From: Puccinellia tenuiflora
Taxonomy: Eukaryota > Streptophyta > Magnoliopsida > Poales > Poaceae
DNA: 64,000 nucleotides
Assembly: GCA_012064385.1 (NCBI GenBank)
Contig: QRDG01000411.1
Location: 165,816 to 229,815, forward strand
Reading direction: 5' to 3'
Under the pieces are notes generated by a model. The model worked only from the letters and a program-made list of their open reading frames with translations, was not told the origin of the DNA and ran no database searches. Positions 51,603 to 63,420 of this stretch are shown piece after piece (within the stretch, counting starts at the first letter, position 1; each line of letters opens with the position of its first letter). A program made the position numbers and the translations under genes.

Positions 51603-54079
51603 AAAGCGTTTGTTGGGAGGCAACCCATCTTTTACTTTCAGTTTATTTTTGTTTTTCTCAAGTCATGAAATTTTTGCCTCTATAGAAACTTCATTGTATC
51701 TTTTTCTTTTCGTTTTTTGTGCCAAGTTTAGCCTCTAATGCATTGAAAGTGCGAGGTATTGTTTTGCTGTCCAGAAACAGATTTCTGTCCTTCACTGTTC
51801 GAAATTCCAGAAAATCTCTCAATTTTATCGTTTTCTGATAGTTTTAGACAGCAAGCCTGATACTTTTATCTATCTTTCATTAGTTTTGAGTTTTCTGATT
51901 TGATCTACAGAAGTGCCTCGAAAAATTCAATCTTTACAGACTGTTCAGTTTTTGACAGATTCTGTTTTTATTTTGTATTCGTCTCTTTACTATCGTCAAA
52001 TGTGATACTCTTGGGGAGGAGTGCCACATTGAGGCTTAGTAAACAGTAGCTAATGCCCAATAAAGTTGTTTGCAATTTGTCTTGAGTTGAACACATGTGC
52101 ATTTTAATTTATGAGCACTAACCCTCTAATCAGTTTATAAGAAGTTTTGTGTGAAGAGAGTTTTTAAGTTCCAAATGAGAGGATAATGAAGAAATTGAAG
52201 ATGGATCAGAGCTCAAGCTTGGGGATTCCCCCATGGCACCCCCTCTGAATATCAAGAACCATCAAGCGTCAAAGCTTGGGGATGCCCAAGGCATCCCTTC
52301 TTCTTCATCGACTATCATGAGGTCGTCTTCGTTGAACTAAGTTTTTATCACTTTGCATATTATGTGCTATGCTTCGAGCGTCTTTTTACTTTCAGTTTTG
52401 TTTGTTTGTTTGCTGGCCATATCCTTGTTGGATCCTAGCTTTATTTGTGTGGGAGAGAGACACACTCCGCTTTTTCATTTTAATACTCCTTTGCTTCGCT
52501 TATATCTTGTTGAGTATTCTTAGCTACCGTTTGTTTGCTAGTAAGCTCTCGCTTTTAGCTTTTATCTTGTTCAGGGCTTCTAGTAGTTGATGTTAAACTC
52601 TCTTTTTCTTCACTTATATTGGTTGGAGAGTTGTTATTGATAAATTGCTTGAATTGTCAAAGTGACAAAATGCTATTCATGTGATATTGGAATGAAATGA
52701 AAGCATGCATAGTCTTGTAGATCATTGTATTGATAATTGATACTTCTCATTTGTTTTGGGATATTAATATGAATGCTTAAACTTGCTGGTTATTTGAGTG
52801 GAATTGATTAGTAAAGAAATATGGTTGAAAGCTTGAAACTGTGTGTTGTTTCGTAGTTGTTAATTCATAAAGCTAATCTTTCCATCAAAAAAATTGTTTG
52901 GTCAACAAGGGAGATAGTGTGGAGCTTTTATGGTTATGATTGACTAATGTCTTATGTTACTCTGTTACCGGTTAATGTTAGATGTTGCTTCAAATACCCC
53001 TTTTGTTAAGCCCAAAAATTCGTACTGAGTGTAGAGTTCACTCGTGCATCGAAATCCCAAATCCAAACTATTTTGCCAGCTGAGTCCACCATATCTACCT
53101 ATGCATGGTATTTCTTGCCATTCCAAGTAAATTTGTCATGCGCTATCTTTAAAATATTCAAAATACTCCTTTTGTGCCTATGTTTTTAAGCTCATGAGTA
53201 AGCAGTAGAGAGCTAGATATAACTTGTGATAAGCAAGGTCATCTCTCTCCTTTCACCCGTTGTCGAAGGTTTACGTCTTCACTTGAATCAACCCGAGAGC
53301 AGATTAAGCAAAATCTAAATATAACTCACCATTCTCCTCTGCGCAATGAAAATCTGAGAAATCAGCTCAAAACATTGGACAGTGGTGAAACCAAGGAGAA
53401 AGAGGAACGTACTCGTTACTCTAAAAACCAGCTGCTCTCACAAGTCTAAAAGCCTTTCTTGTTATGGGGGACTAGATAGCTTCTCTGTTGTGAAATCGTT
53501 GACGAAAGCACGCATCTCTCAAAATTGTTTTACTTATGTTTTCTAAAAATAAAAAGCTCTAGCACATGACTAATCCCTGCTTCCCTCTGCGAAGGGCCTT
53601 TCTTTTACTTTATTGTTGAGTCAGTTTTCCTTTTCCTTCTATCTCCACCAAAGCAAACATCTAGCATTGACCCTGGGTATCATTGATCATATTGCATCGT
53701 CAGATTAAACATGAATCTTTATATTGACTTTATCGTTGGAAGTTGAAGCTTGTTGCTAAAACTTACATCTTCTTTGTTTTGATTCTCAAGCACTTTTGTC
53801 ATGGAACTATTACCTTTGAGAAATAATCAAATATGTGGATAACATTGCTTTCATGTCTTTAACGTACTATTTATGAAAGGTTTTCCTTGAATGATTCAAC
53901 TTGGTTATTCATTGCTTTCTTGCTATCAACTATAGACAATTGTTTTGTATCACTTCATTCACATCCTATGCTTTACATTACTATCTTGATCATGATTGTG
54001 TTGGTTGCATGTCTCATCAAAAATTATTTTGTTATCACTTACCTACTCGAGAACGAGTAGGAGTTAAGCTTGGGGATGC
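51603..54079 (+). other. 3' non-coding interior of the Athila-type element
   Basis: From GAAAAGCGTTTGTTGGGAGG, the usual sequence after the coding region in this family, to the purine tract AAGCTTGGGGATGC before the LTR. No pol or env-like domain is present; the only ORF of note is 52369-52590 (+), hydrophobic, probably chance. A stretch at 51765-52000 (TTTGCTGTCCAGAAACAG; TTGACAGATTCTGT) recurs in diverged form at 61490-61710 in another Athila-type element. Confidence 0.75.
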
Positions 54080-54353
54080 TGATACGTGTCAAACGTATCT
54101 ATAATTTTTGATTGATCCATGCTAGTTTTGTGATATTGCCACATGTTTCTATTGTCATATTACATCATTTTTATGCATTTTGTCGGACTAACCTATTGAC
54201 AAGAGGCCTAGTGTCAAACGTATTCACTTTGTTGTTGATTTCAAAGTCCTACTGGTTCGATAAACCTCAGTTCCTTAACGAGCAAAAACTGCTACTTGCT
54301 ACATGCACGCCTTCGCTTGGGGCACCACCCAACGCATCATTCACCGATTAGTA

Positions 54354-55911
54354 GTCATCATGGTCATTAGGTGAGTCTGTGCGGCCATCATTTGCTGCAT
54401 CATATAATTGTTGTTATTGTTGTTGTTGTCGGGATCATGACGGGGAGGCATCTATGAGGTTTTATAGCATAGACAGAAAGATATAAAAATTATTTTTACC
54501 CATACAAGCAATGAAAACCAAACAACAATAACGAACCGGTCTGTCAATAAGAACAAGCAATTTTTATATAAATTTCGAAATTTATAGTTTTGAAAGTTTA
54601 GCTGCCATATCACATTTTGATAGGTCAATACTTTAAAACGATAACGATACTCAAGAAACTTGCATAACTAATCTATGGATAACTAGTGGTCTCTCTAATC
54701 ACATCTTGAAGTGCTTGATGTAGTCCTGTGAATTTATACACTTGCGCTTCTTCTCGCGAGTGTTCATTGCGGGTGTGTCCTCCTCATCGCTCGAGATGTG
54801 CTGGATCACCTCTTCTTCTTCCTCTTGGACCTGTGCATGTGCAGCTCCATTTCACGCATTATACCACTCTCATAATCATCATCACTATCATCATCAGCAG
54901 GCGGTGGCGGTGCAGGAGGGTTAAGCTGCGCCTAAAGTGCTGCAATCTGTTCATCCTTCTCCAAGTTCCGCTGCTGCAAGTCATGGATGTGTTCTTCCAT
55001 ATTCCTAGTGAGAGTATGCAACGCCTGCACCTCCTGGGTTTGCGGGTCAATGACCGCCTTGGCTTGGTCACATAGTCTCATCTCCATGTGAACTCTCTTC
55101 TCCATATCGACAGCATAGTACTCCATATCCTCCATGTGCTTCTCAATTGTAGGGACGTTTAGCCTATCTCCATTTGTCTTCATAGGAATTTCATTCTCAT
55201 CCTGCTTCCCAAAGTTGCGAAAAAAGGATTCCACCGGGATGTCCTTGTAGTGAGTGTAGCACAAACGAGACATGAGGTCCAAAATCGTTGTGTTGATTCC
55301 CTCCTTCCAAGTTGGGTAAGTCTTGGTGTAATCCACAACCTCATAGCTTGGTGTAGTAAGATCAGCTGTCATGATGGCGCGAACTTCCCAACGTTCCAAG
55401 CCGGGCACGTTGGTGTTCACCACTCTTCTCCTGAAGTAAGGCAGGGGAAGCTATAGTTGCTCCACGAGCTCAAATAGTTGTCTCCCAAAGGTGTGCTCGG
55501 ACATCACACCAACATAGGCAATCTTGGTGTATTCTTCCATCTATCACTTGAAGAGAAGAGAATTATTAGATTCAAAATGAACATGGTAAGGATTTGCAAA
55601 CAAAATAAATAGAGAAAAGAGAACTTTTAATTGAAATAAGTAGAGTTTCGAATTTAGCAATGAGGGTTACACCTAGTATTACTAACCAATTCTAAAGGTT
55701 TCGAGGCTGTAGGTAGCATTACGCTCTGATACCATTTTGTAGCACCTTTGCTTAGGAAAGCAATGACATTCTGTGATATATGCTATTCCATTGATCGAAT
55801 ATGGATAGCAATCACAACAGGATGTAATATAATGCAATAATGTCAAACTTTATTACATCGCAAGATCCAAAATCTAAAATAATTCATTACAACTTTGCAT
55901 CGCCGAAGGCA
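54354..55911 (-). mobile_element. LTR retroelement fragment, minus orientation (gag-like ORF)
   Basis: On the minus strand an LTR end GGTGCTACA (55739-55747) is followed by AAAATGGTATCAGAGC, a tRNA-iMet primer site (about 55723-55738). Downstream lies a gag-like frame with VNTNVPGLERWEVRAIMTAD and YTHYKDIPVESFFRNFGKQ, then a coiled coil, HTLTRNMEEHIHDLQQRNLE (54932-55470). It has a stop near its N-terminus and ends at the Athila-type LTR (54353). The LTR continues on the plus strand to about 55911, where another LTR element cuts it. No pol is visible. The ORF resembles those of large non-autonomous grass LTR elements, but I do not recognise the family. Confidence 0.7.
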
Positions 55912-56902
55912 CTTTGTTGACGACTGATTTTGGCTCACAGAGAGATGATATCAAGATGACCTCAAATGAGAAAATAATGTCAACGAAAATTGTGCGTATT
56001 ATCGAGACAAACAACTTTGGTCTTTGGATCATCTCAATCCGAGGTCATATGCAACATGTGGAGTCAAAATACTGTAGACATGTTATGTCCTCGGGCGAGC
56101 AGGTAGGCAGGTCGACCTACCATAGACATGCTCTGTCCTCGGGCGGGTAGGATTTGGAACGGCTGAAACCGAATCGAATTGCTTCCGACTGAATTTAGAG
56201 TGTCCAGATGAAGTCAAATGAAAAAACACATAAAATGAAAGTTCTTCCTTTTTTCTAGACGAACAACTTTGGATTTTGATTAGAGGTTGTTTACTGACTC
56301 GAAAACGACCCGCAAGGTGCAGTCAGGTTTTAGACCGAACAGTTTTGGAAAGTTCAGACTAGTCCATCCGAATTGGACCCAAATTAGGGTTTTGGACGTG
56401 AATTCAAGTCCTTTGCTTGCACGGGAAGTCTAGCCGCCTCTTATATACATGAGGGGTGACGGCCGATTGAATAAACACCAATCGAACAAACACATCTACT
56501 ACTTTTTCGTGTTCATCTAATTTTTATCCCTCTCCCTTGTATCTTTCTTCTCGTTCTTCGTCATTCTTCAATATTGGAGGCTGCGAATCCACAAGGCTCT
56601 AGGGGTGGTCAGGCCGACCTAGGGCAACCCATAGCCGCTACGAGCCCTGACGGGGTCCCTCCCGGGCGAGTGGGGTTTCGGGTCTACAAAAGCGCCCACC
56701 GGATTGTCTTGCATATCGTGCTTCCGGCGAGCCTCCCACGGAGTCAGTTGAGGAGCATCTCCCTCGATGCCGCAGGTACACATGACGTGTTCGTGTGTCA
56801 ACACACTTTTTGGCGACTCCGCTGGGGGAGAAGCAAACGGTCTCCAGCCCGTTCTTGCTATGAAGAGAGCGTCGTCAAGCGACTGCAATCTATAACGGTA
56901 TC

Positions 56903-58033
56903 ATGAATCCCCAATTTCCTTATGTAGATGCAAATTATGCTTATGTTGATGTTGCTAAATCCTCCGTTATGAGTACTGTATCGGCTAGCTCTGGTTCTTA
57001 GTATGTGCAAAAGCCGATGCCAAATAACCTCTACGCTTCAACTCATTATGATTTTAGCAACTTGCAGCATGTATACTCAAATCATCATGCATCGGCAACC
57101 CCAGAAATCCATATGCCGATGAACAACATGATGCGTTCAGTTAATCAATTTGAAACACCCAATGTTAGTAATTTCAGTGGCAGGCAAGAGAGTGTTTCAT
57201 CGTTATATTTATCGGCAATTAACTCACAATATGTGAGTCCACCTCAAAGTGTGCCGATGGATAGAGGAATTGACCAGGATAATACTTGCTATTTGGCCAA
57301 TTACCCTCAACCTTCATGTGCTACATCTCATGTTACAAAATTTTCAGCACCATATGCAACTGGTGATATTCGTAATTCGGCTCCACACCTTCACAATGGT
57401 TATAGCCGACTAACTGGAGATCCAACAGGAACATATGATACGTACCCTAAGCAGTTGCAGAGTTTCGGCAACACCTCGGTGCCGAATGAAATAAAAATCA
57501 GTAGGGGGCAATCCAATCCAGGATCATATGATTGGACGGAGAAACTTATAGCTAATTTCAACGAGTTTTATGCTCTTCATCAGGAACTAGTTGAAAGGCC
57601 GCATGATCTTGCTACAATACAAGCTTATGAGGCATACAAGATGAGGAGTGAGGAGCGTAAGATTAAGTTTTCTCCTTCACAAATTCAAAGTTTCGGCGAC
57701 ACTTCATTGCCGAAAGAGACTAGTAAAATCGGGGGACAATCATGTCCAGCAGAGGATAACGCCAATAATACCATTACATTTGATGATTTATCGGTGGAAC
57801 ATCGCCAAGTCTTTGAGGAATTCAGGAGGAAGTGCAATGAGGAATCTGAGGCGATTAAGAAGAAACGCATGGAGAAGCATGAAGAGGAATTTCTGCAGGA
57901 GTTTCTTGCAAATCTCAAGAAGGATCGTGAAGAAAATATTACTCCGGCTGAAGAAATCAAGTTACCTCTTTCATGCAGCAATCAATTTGAACCCTCTGCT
58001 AAACCGAGACAAGAAGAAGATGAAGCTTCATGA
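56903..58033 (+). pseudogene. ORF1 of non-autonomous LTR element
   Basis: The frame starts at ATG 56903 (MNPQFPYVDANYAYVDV), 90 bp after the primer site. It meets an in-frame TAG at 56999 and then stays open for 343 codons. The product is rich in Asn, Ser, Tyr and Pro, without a known domain. A ~27-residue motif occurs twice: LQSFGNTSVPNEIKISRGQS and IQSFGDTSLPKETSKIGGQS. The C-terminal ~100 residues form a charged coiled coil (EEFRRKCNEESEAIKKKRME). The TAG fits a C-to-T change of CAG. It could be a gag-like structural protein; the function is unknown. Confidence 0.6.
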
Positions 58034-58057
58034 ATTGGAACAGTCAATCATGATAGG

Positions 58058-58867
58058 ATGATTGATTCGGTTAGTACAATTAGTTCGGTTGAAAAAGCCG
58101 AATTAAATAGTACATGTGCCGAATCCATCGTGTCAAAAGAAATGAGCTTCATTGATCAAGAGCATGACAAACTTAGCCAAACAGTCGTGCTTGATTTTTT
58201 TGGATATAAGGGAGCTTACTTGCTTCCCTATGAGTTTCATGCCAAAGAAATTGATGAAAATCAAGTACAAGAGATCATAGCCGAACAACGTTCGGGTGAC
58301 ATTGAGCATCAATGTAATGAGGCGCAAGATCCAGAAAAGGGAGAAGATAAGGCGTTGGAGAATCATATAGAGGCGAGGCAAGATATTGTTCAGGTCGGGC
58401 GACCATCATGCTCTCCCAACGTATTCAAAGAGGTACATCCGGCAAATAGTTTACTTATTTTCCGATTTGGTCAAAACTATATTGTTGATGCATCTATTAG
58501 TAGGATTATCATAATAAACAATGAAAGAACAATCGTGAAAGGTAGTTTATTTGCTAGTACTAAAATTGATACAGAAATTATCGGTCGGCATATTATACCA
58601 ATTAGAGAGACCGATAATAACAAATTATTACAACTAAAGCTTTACCTGTTGTTTCATTTAAACTTTGTATCTACATGGGTAGCTTTGCTTATTTCATACT
58701 TGGCTTACATTTGGTCTCAAGTGAGACATGTGTGTTCTAACTATTTTGGTTTCAGAAATATAAAGCCAAGCTTAAAATCTTTTGAGAAAGCCGATGCTAG
58801 TATGACGGTTTATTCGAAAGCATCGGAGAAAAATTGCAAAAGGAAAAGCATAGCCAAATGGGGGTGA
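58058..58867 (+). CDS. ORF2 of non-autonomous LTR element, membrane-segment protein
   Basis: The 269-codon open frame starts MIDSVSTISSVEKAELNS. Residues 1-120 are acidic. ANSLLIFRFGQNYIVDASIS forms a beta-rich middle part. LYLLFHLNFVSTWVALLISY plus LAYIW (about 195-225) is a strongly hydrophobic segment, a likely membrane anchor, followed by a basic tail (KNCKRKSIAKWG). Position after a gag-like ORF and a membrane segment recall env-like ORFs of some plant gypsy elements, but no sequence signature supports that. It lies 24 bp after ORF1 in another frame. Confidence 0.55.
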   Translation: MIDSVSTISSVEKAELNSTCAESIVSKEMSFIDQEHDKLSQTVVLDFFGYKGAYLLPYEFHAKEIDENQVQEIIAEQRSGDIEHQCNEAQDPEKGEDKALENHIEARQDIVQVGRPSCSPNVFKEVHPANSLLIFRFGQNYIVDASISRIIIINNERTIVKGSLFASTKIDTEIIGRHIIPIRETDNNKLLQLKLYLLFHLNFVSTWVALLISYLAYIWSQVRHVCSNYFGFRNIKPSLKSFEKADASMTVYSKASEKNCKRKSIAKWG

Positions 58868-58940
58868 TATCAAATCTAGACCATTTGGTTGCCTAAGTCA
58901 AAAGCCATTCTCCCAACACGATCGGCTCGATTATGAAAAG

Positions 58941-61856
58941 TGTACCTTGATGCATGTAAATGCATACATGAACTTTGCATTATAATACTCATATTTCAAA
59001 CATATTTGCATCATATGAGGGTTATATCATTGTTTTATAATGATTTTGGGAAGATTTCACAGTTTTCCTATTTTTCTGGAATTAACCCTGCACTGGCAGA
59101 AAACCCTATTTTCTATATTTTGATGTTTCAGGGACCCAAACGACGTCCAAATGACCTGGAAATTTATGAGCATCAGTTTTTGGAAGGAACAAAGCGTACG
59201 AGCGAAGGAAGCAAAAAAGTGGAGGCCCGAAGGCCAAAAGAGGTGGGCCCACACGGCCAGATTCCTTGGCCGCATGGGACCCATCAACTTGGCCCTCGTG
59301 GCTTCGTTGTCGTCGATCTTTTTTCCAGAAGCTTCATCTTGACCTAAAACCGACTATAAAAATAGTCCCCCGAGGAGTTTCGCGAGGAGGCGGCGGAGAA
59401 ATACAAAACCACAAAACAGAGAGACAGAAGGCTACCGCCGGAGAAGATCGGAGGGGGGAAATGCCGCCGGAATCACCTCGGGAGGGCTCCACCCCCCTCC
59501 GGCGTGTTCATCATCAACATCTACAGCAAGATCATCTCCATCTCTCCACTGTAAACTCTTGGCAAACATGATGTATGATGCAATATACTATTCCCTTGAT
59601 CTATTGTGTCTCCCCATGTATGTTTGAGAAGTGATTGGTTCATGGCAATAGTGAAATAGTTCGTTGTTTGGTTGCATACAAGTTTTATTATCTTTTATGA
59701 TTGTCTTTATGTACAATATATGAGTGCACGCATATGTTGGGGAAGGCATGTAAGGTGATCACCGGTAATGTAATGGAGTGAGGGAGACTTGGGAGGACAT
59801 GTAAACCTGAGACCCGAGTCATGAAGTTACTTTATTGGGGGATATACATAGGGGACCTTAGAACTTAAGGCTATGGTGGGACTTTTATGTCTTAATAAAT
59901 CTTGTGCAGTCATTTACTTGGCCATAAGAACCATCATAAGGGGTTTTAGTTTATTCACTTGGCTACACCTATTTATGGCTCCTTCCTAGAAGAAAAAATT
60001 AAGACTGAAACATGTGCTTCACTAATTGTGACAACCACAAGAATGAAATAACAATTTCTAGAACATTTGCTCCCTTGTGATATTTGCTACTTGCTACTTT
60101 GAGAAACTTGCTTGAGAAAACTGCTGAGAGAAACTTGCTCTAAGAAACTTGCGTTCGAAGCTTGATTGAGAAACTTGTTACTAGATAAACCCATTCCACA
60201 TCACTTGCTTTCATTAGTTAGTTCCTTTCATATTTTAACTTATTGCCTTGCACAAACGGCCATATAAGAGGGTTATAGGGCTTTAGAGAATAGATAGTTT
60301 ACCTTCAGCTCCTTGTGGGTTCGACACTCAAATACTTATCGAATTGTGCTACAGTGATTCCTTGCTCTTGGGGATTATCAAGTACTTTTTCTGGCGCCGT
60401 TGCCGGGGAGCGTTGTGCTAAGCTTTTATTCTTGTTTGCATTGCATACTAACATATAAATCTAAAACACAAAAAAAATTATAAAATGGAAAACAACCAAA
60501 CAATTATAGATCTGTATAATATCTATCTTGAGTTAGGACATGAAGTGTTTGAGGAGAAAATTAGATTTTATTTGCATAACAATCATTTTGTGGTAGTACT
60601 AATTCTTTGAACACCTTTATTGCTAATGCTAAGGAAAACCTTAAGCTTGGGGAAGTTTGTATTTTCAGTCCACCTACTATTGAGGATGAAAGTGATTTAA
60701 TTGGGTTTGATGATCCATTATGCTCATTAGATGATAAGTCATTATGTGGTGATTCTATTCAAAACTATGTGGTTATGTTTAACTTTAATGCTTGCAACCA
60801 TTATGAGAGAGGAAGAGATAAGAATCCCCTTTATGTTTCTATGTTATTTAAAATACAAGCTATTGATTATTATATGCATTGGTTACCTCAAATTTGTTGT
60901 TATTTATTCATATATAAAATTCCAATGCATAGGAAGAGAGTTAGACTTAAAAATAAATCGTTTAATATTCTGTTGTGTGTTCCCTATGCTTTAATTTCCT
61001 ATTCGGTTTGAGCACACCTTTATATCTTTACAACATGTAAAATATATTTACCTACTATTTGGTGACAATTAGTTTAAGATTTTCATTTTATATAAAATTT
61101 GGGAAAGTAAATGAGAAGGATGAGTAATGGAGAAGTTGGGGTCGACCTTGAACACGTGTTGTTCATGCCAATGGAACCGTTGCAAAGTCTCTATCATTAG
61201 AACTTTTCCCAAAGCTAAAACCAAATAAAAAGAGTGTTTATGTTGCATATATTTGCTTCTCCTTTTGCCTTTTTGCTAGATCAAAAACGACAAAAATATT
61301 TTCCTTCTTCTTTGATTGTTTCTCTTGATTCTTGCTTGGCTCTTTGTGTTTCTTTTTGATTTTTATCTTCAGCTTAAGTTTTGGATTTTTCGTCAAGGTG
61401 CTTGTTTACTACTGTAACATCACCTTGTATCTTATTTTTATCTTAATGGCAAGAATAACCTCTTTTGAGAGGTAGGATTAAACAATAGCAATTTGCTGTC
61501 CAGAAAAAGATTCCTGAGCTTCACTGTGAGACATGTATAAAATCACAGAAGAGGAATTTTGACTTGATATTTTACGACAGCAATATTCAGTTATTAATAC
61601 ACATTTCATTAGTTCAAAGTTTTCTGATTTGAGCAACGTAAGTGTCTCTGAAAATTCACTCTTACGAGCTGTCCAGTTTTTTACAGATTCTGTCTTTATT
61701 TTACATTACTCTCATTACTTATGTTTTGTGTGGTTCTATTGATCAAAGAGCAATACACAACCATAGTAATATTAGCTAATGTGTAGAATCAACTCATGAT
61801 ATGTCTTTGATGTACCTATGAGGATTTCATTTATGGAGACACTAACCCCTCTAATC
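58941..61856 (+). mobile_element. Athila-type non-autonomous LTR element (3' LTR missing)
   Basis: The LTR runs from about 58941 to about 60376. It contains a promoter-like ACTATAAAAATAGTCC (59350), GC-rich transcribed sequence, and an end at ATTATCAAGTAC. TCTGGCGCCGTTGCCGGGGA (60391 on) is the Athila-type primer site. A short decayed ORF (60485-61011) is followed by 3' non-coding sequence that parallels 51765-52150 of the first Athila-type element (GCTGTCCAG, TTTTCTGATTTGA, ACACTAACCCCTCTAATC). The similarity stops at the N at 61857. No pol is present. Confidence 0.72.
60485..61011 (+). pseudogene. Short ORF of Athila-type non-autonomous element
   Basis: The frame starts MENNQTIIDLYNIYLELGHE at 60485 and stops at 60608. 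A shifted frame takes over: LNTFIANAKENLKLGEVCIF, an acidic segment DESDLIGFDDPLCSLDDKSL, and a Cys/Tyr-rich, hydrophobic C-terminus with LPQICCYLFIYKIPMHRKRV, ending at 61009. A one- or two-base frameshift near 60600 separates the two parts. No known domain; I regard it as a family-specific protein of this non-autonomous retroelement. Confidence 0.6.
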
Positions 61857-61857
61857 N
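61857..61857. other. Undetermined base (N)
   Basis: The only N in the window lies exactly where similarity to the Athila-type 3' region ends (CTCTAATC, then N). It may mark a contig join or a low-quality base. Confidence 0.9.
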
Positions 61858-63420
61858 CTACAAATTTTAATTTGTAACAGTCAATGACATTTTCAGTTTT
61901 TACAATGTTGACAGTATCATATTTCTTGTCTTTTTATACTGCTAGAATGTGCGAGCTAACATATATTAATTTCTAAAGCTCACTGTAATGCTTAGAATTA
62001 GCTCTTGGTCTCTTATTATTGCTGACCTACTGTTTTTTTACAACAATTGACAATATACCTGTATGGGGTCGAATTCTTGTGACTAATGATCTGATATTTT
62101 TGTCTAGTCTATACCATATAGAGAATGGCTACTTTCTACTGCTATTACACTGATGGTTGTGTTGTTTTTGTGTGCAGCAAGCCCCCAAGCAGGCCATGCC
62201 AAACCTCGCCAACCCTACCAATGCAGCTGTCGGAGGAGTTTGCTTTAATGGTCGGAGGGGAACCAAGAGAAGTAGGCAGTGTGGCGTACGACCCCGCAAG
62301 CGCTAAGTGGGGAGGTCTCTGATGCCTTCCTAATCCTATCTATCTTGTTAATCTAGGTAGTTTTTGGTGGAATGTTGTTTCCTGGATTGAACATGCAGCG
62401 GCAGATTTATTTGCATATCATATCTATGTTGTTAATCTACCACAACAGGCCATTTGATTAATCCACTGTACTTGTGTTGGTTTGGATAAAATGCCCATAA
62501 CTAAAATCACTTAAGCTATGCCTGGTTCTTCTATTTTTAGTTCACCGATTGTTTTTTATAGCTCGCAATGTTTTATTTGCATATCATATCTATGCTCGTC
62601 TCTTATTGTTGGCCTATTGTTGTTTTACAAACAAATGTGAAACACGTATAATTCAAGTTTTGTGATGGCATACTAAGGACCATGCTACAATGTTTAGTTT
62701 GCTACAGCTATAACTCTAGCTATATTTCTTATATGTGACAACACCTCAGAGTGCTGCTTAACTCAAACACACGCACACATCATGTTCCGTTGCTTGCAGT
62801 TTTTTTCCTTACCCTTAATATCAAATGGTCGTGCTGCTGTGTTGTTCCTAGGATGTCTGTGAACTGGAGGCTCGATTTCGACTATGTGCTCCGTGGTTGT
62901 GATGCTCCAACCACTATGGTGAGTCCACTTGCTTACCAATGACCTAATGTATGTGCTAGCTTACAGGTGGGTTAGGCCACTCGATAAATTCATGCATGTG
63001 CTCTGTTCGAAAGTGAAAAATATGTTTGATGAAAATTGAGATATTGTTGTAAGATGTGTATGTGATGAACCCTGGATAATTGTTCTATCTCATTCTTGAG
63101 GTGCCTTCCATGAAATCCTGGCTTGCTCGTTTTATTGCATTCATTGTAGATGCTTCTGTAGAGTACAAACACTTGTTTCTATGTAAATGTGTGCACTGAA
63201 GTTGAGTTATATTCTGGGAAATTATTGGTGCATTTTTTTCAGTTCCTAACTGTTGTACCAATGAAATTTACTGATTTCTGGCTATTAGTATTTACTTGGG
63301 TAGTTAACTTTTAGATTTGCTTTTATTTTGTTCCTGATGATTTTGTTTTATCAACATTCAGATGATGGCCTTCATTCAGTTTCGCCGAGAGCTCCAGGAT
63401 GCAAGAAGAATAGAGTTCTA
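61858..63420 (+). other. Possible gene fragment with candidate exons
   Basis: Three short segments look like exons bounded by splice consensus. After TTTGTGTGCAG (62178), a basic stretch with NGRRGTKRSRQCGVRPRKR ends in a stop at 62307. At 62851-62922, SVNWRLDFDYVLRGCDAPTT is followed by GTGAGT. After CAACATTCAG (63360), MMAFIQFRRELQDARRIEF ends with a stop at 63418. The last two would be joined in frame by removing 62920-63360. I recognise no family. They may be exons of a decayed transposon gene or of a host gene; support is limited to splice-site appearance. Confidence 0.35.

Larger units (their letters stand above)
36111..54353 (+). mobile_element. Athila-type non-autonomous gypsy element (Sabrina/WHAM-like), three LTR copies
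   Basis: The LTR starts TGATACGTGTCAAACGTATC. A truncated copy lies at 36111-36231, a full copy at 36381-37936, and an internally deleted copy at 54080-54353. Between the first two lies only the 3' end of the interior (TAGACAATTG... to the AAGCTAGGGGATGC purine tract), which also precedes the last LTR. TCTGGCGCCGTTGCC follows the full LTR as primer-binding site. The interior has gag (38132 on) and protease (40853-41408), then directly the 3' non-coding region; RT, RNase H and integrase are absent, so it is non-autonomous. A Mutator-like element and a CACTA element are nested. The family name is from memory of Triticeae elements and is tentative. The flanks ACCAT and GTCAT do not form a clear target duplication. 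Confidence 0.85.
55912..58940 (+). mobile_element. Non-autonomous LTR retroelement with two ORFs (3' LTR missing)
   Basis: The LTR runs from about 55912 (TGTTGACGACTGATTTTGGC), with a TATA box (TCTTATATACATGAGG at 56440), to about 56809. It is followed by TTGGCGACTCCGCTGGGGG, a gypsy-type primer-binding site. Two ORFs follow (56903-58033 and 58058-58867). The sequence then passes into another LTR near 58940 without a second LTR of this element. No RT, RNase H or integrase is present. Confidence 0.75.

Noticed and set aside
54728..55075. 115-codon ORF on the plus strand
   Set aside because: It is the shadow of the gag-like coiled-coil frame on the minus strand.
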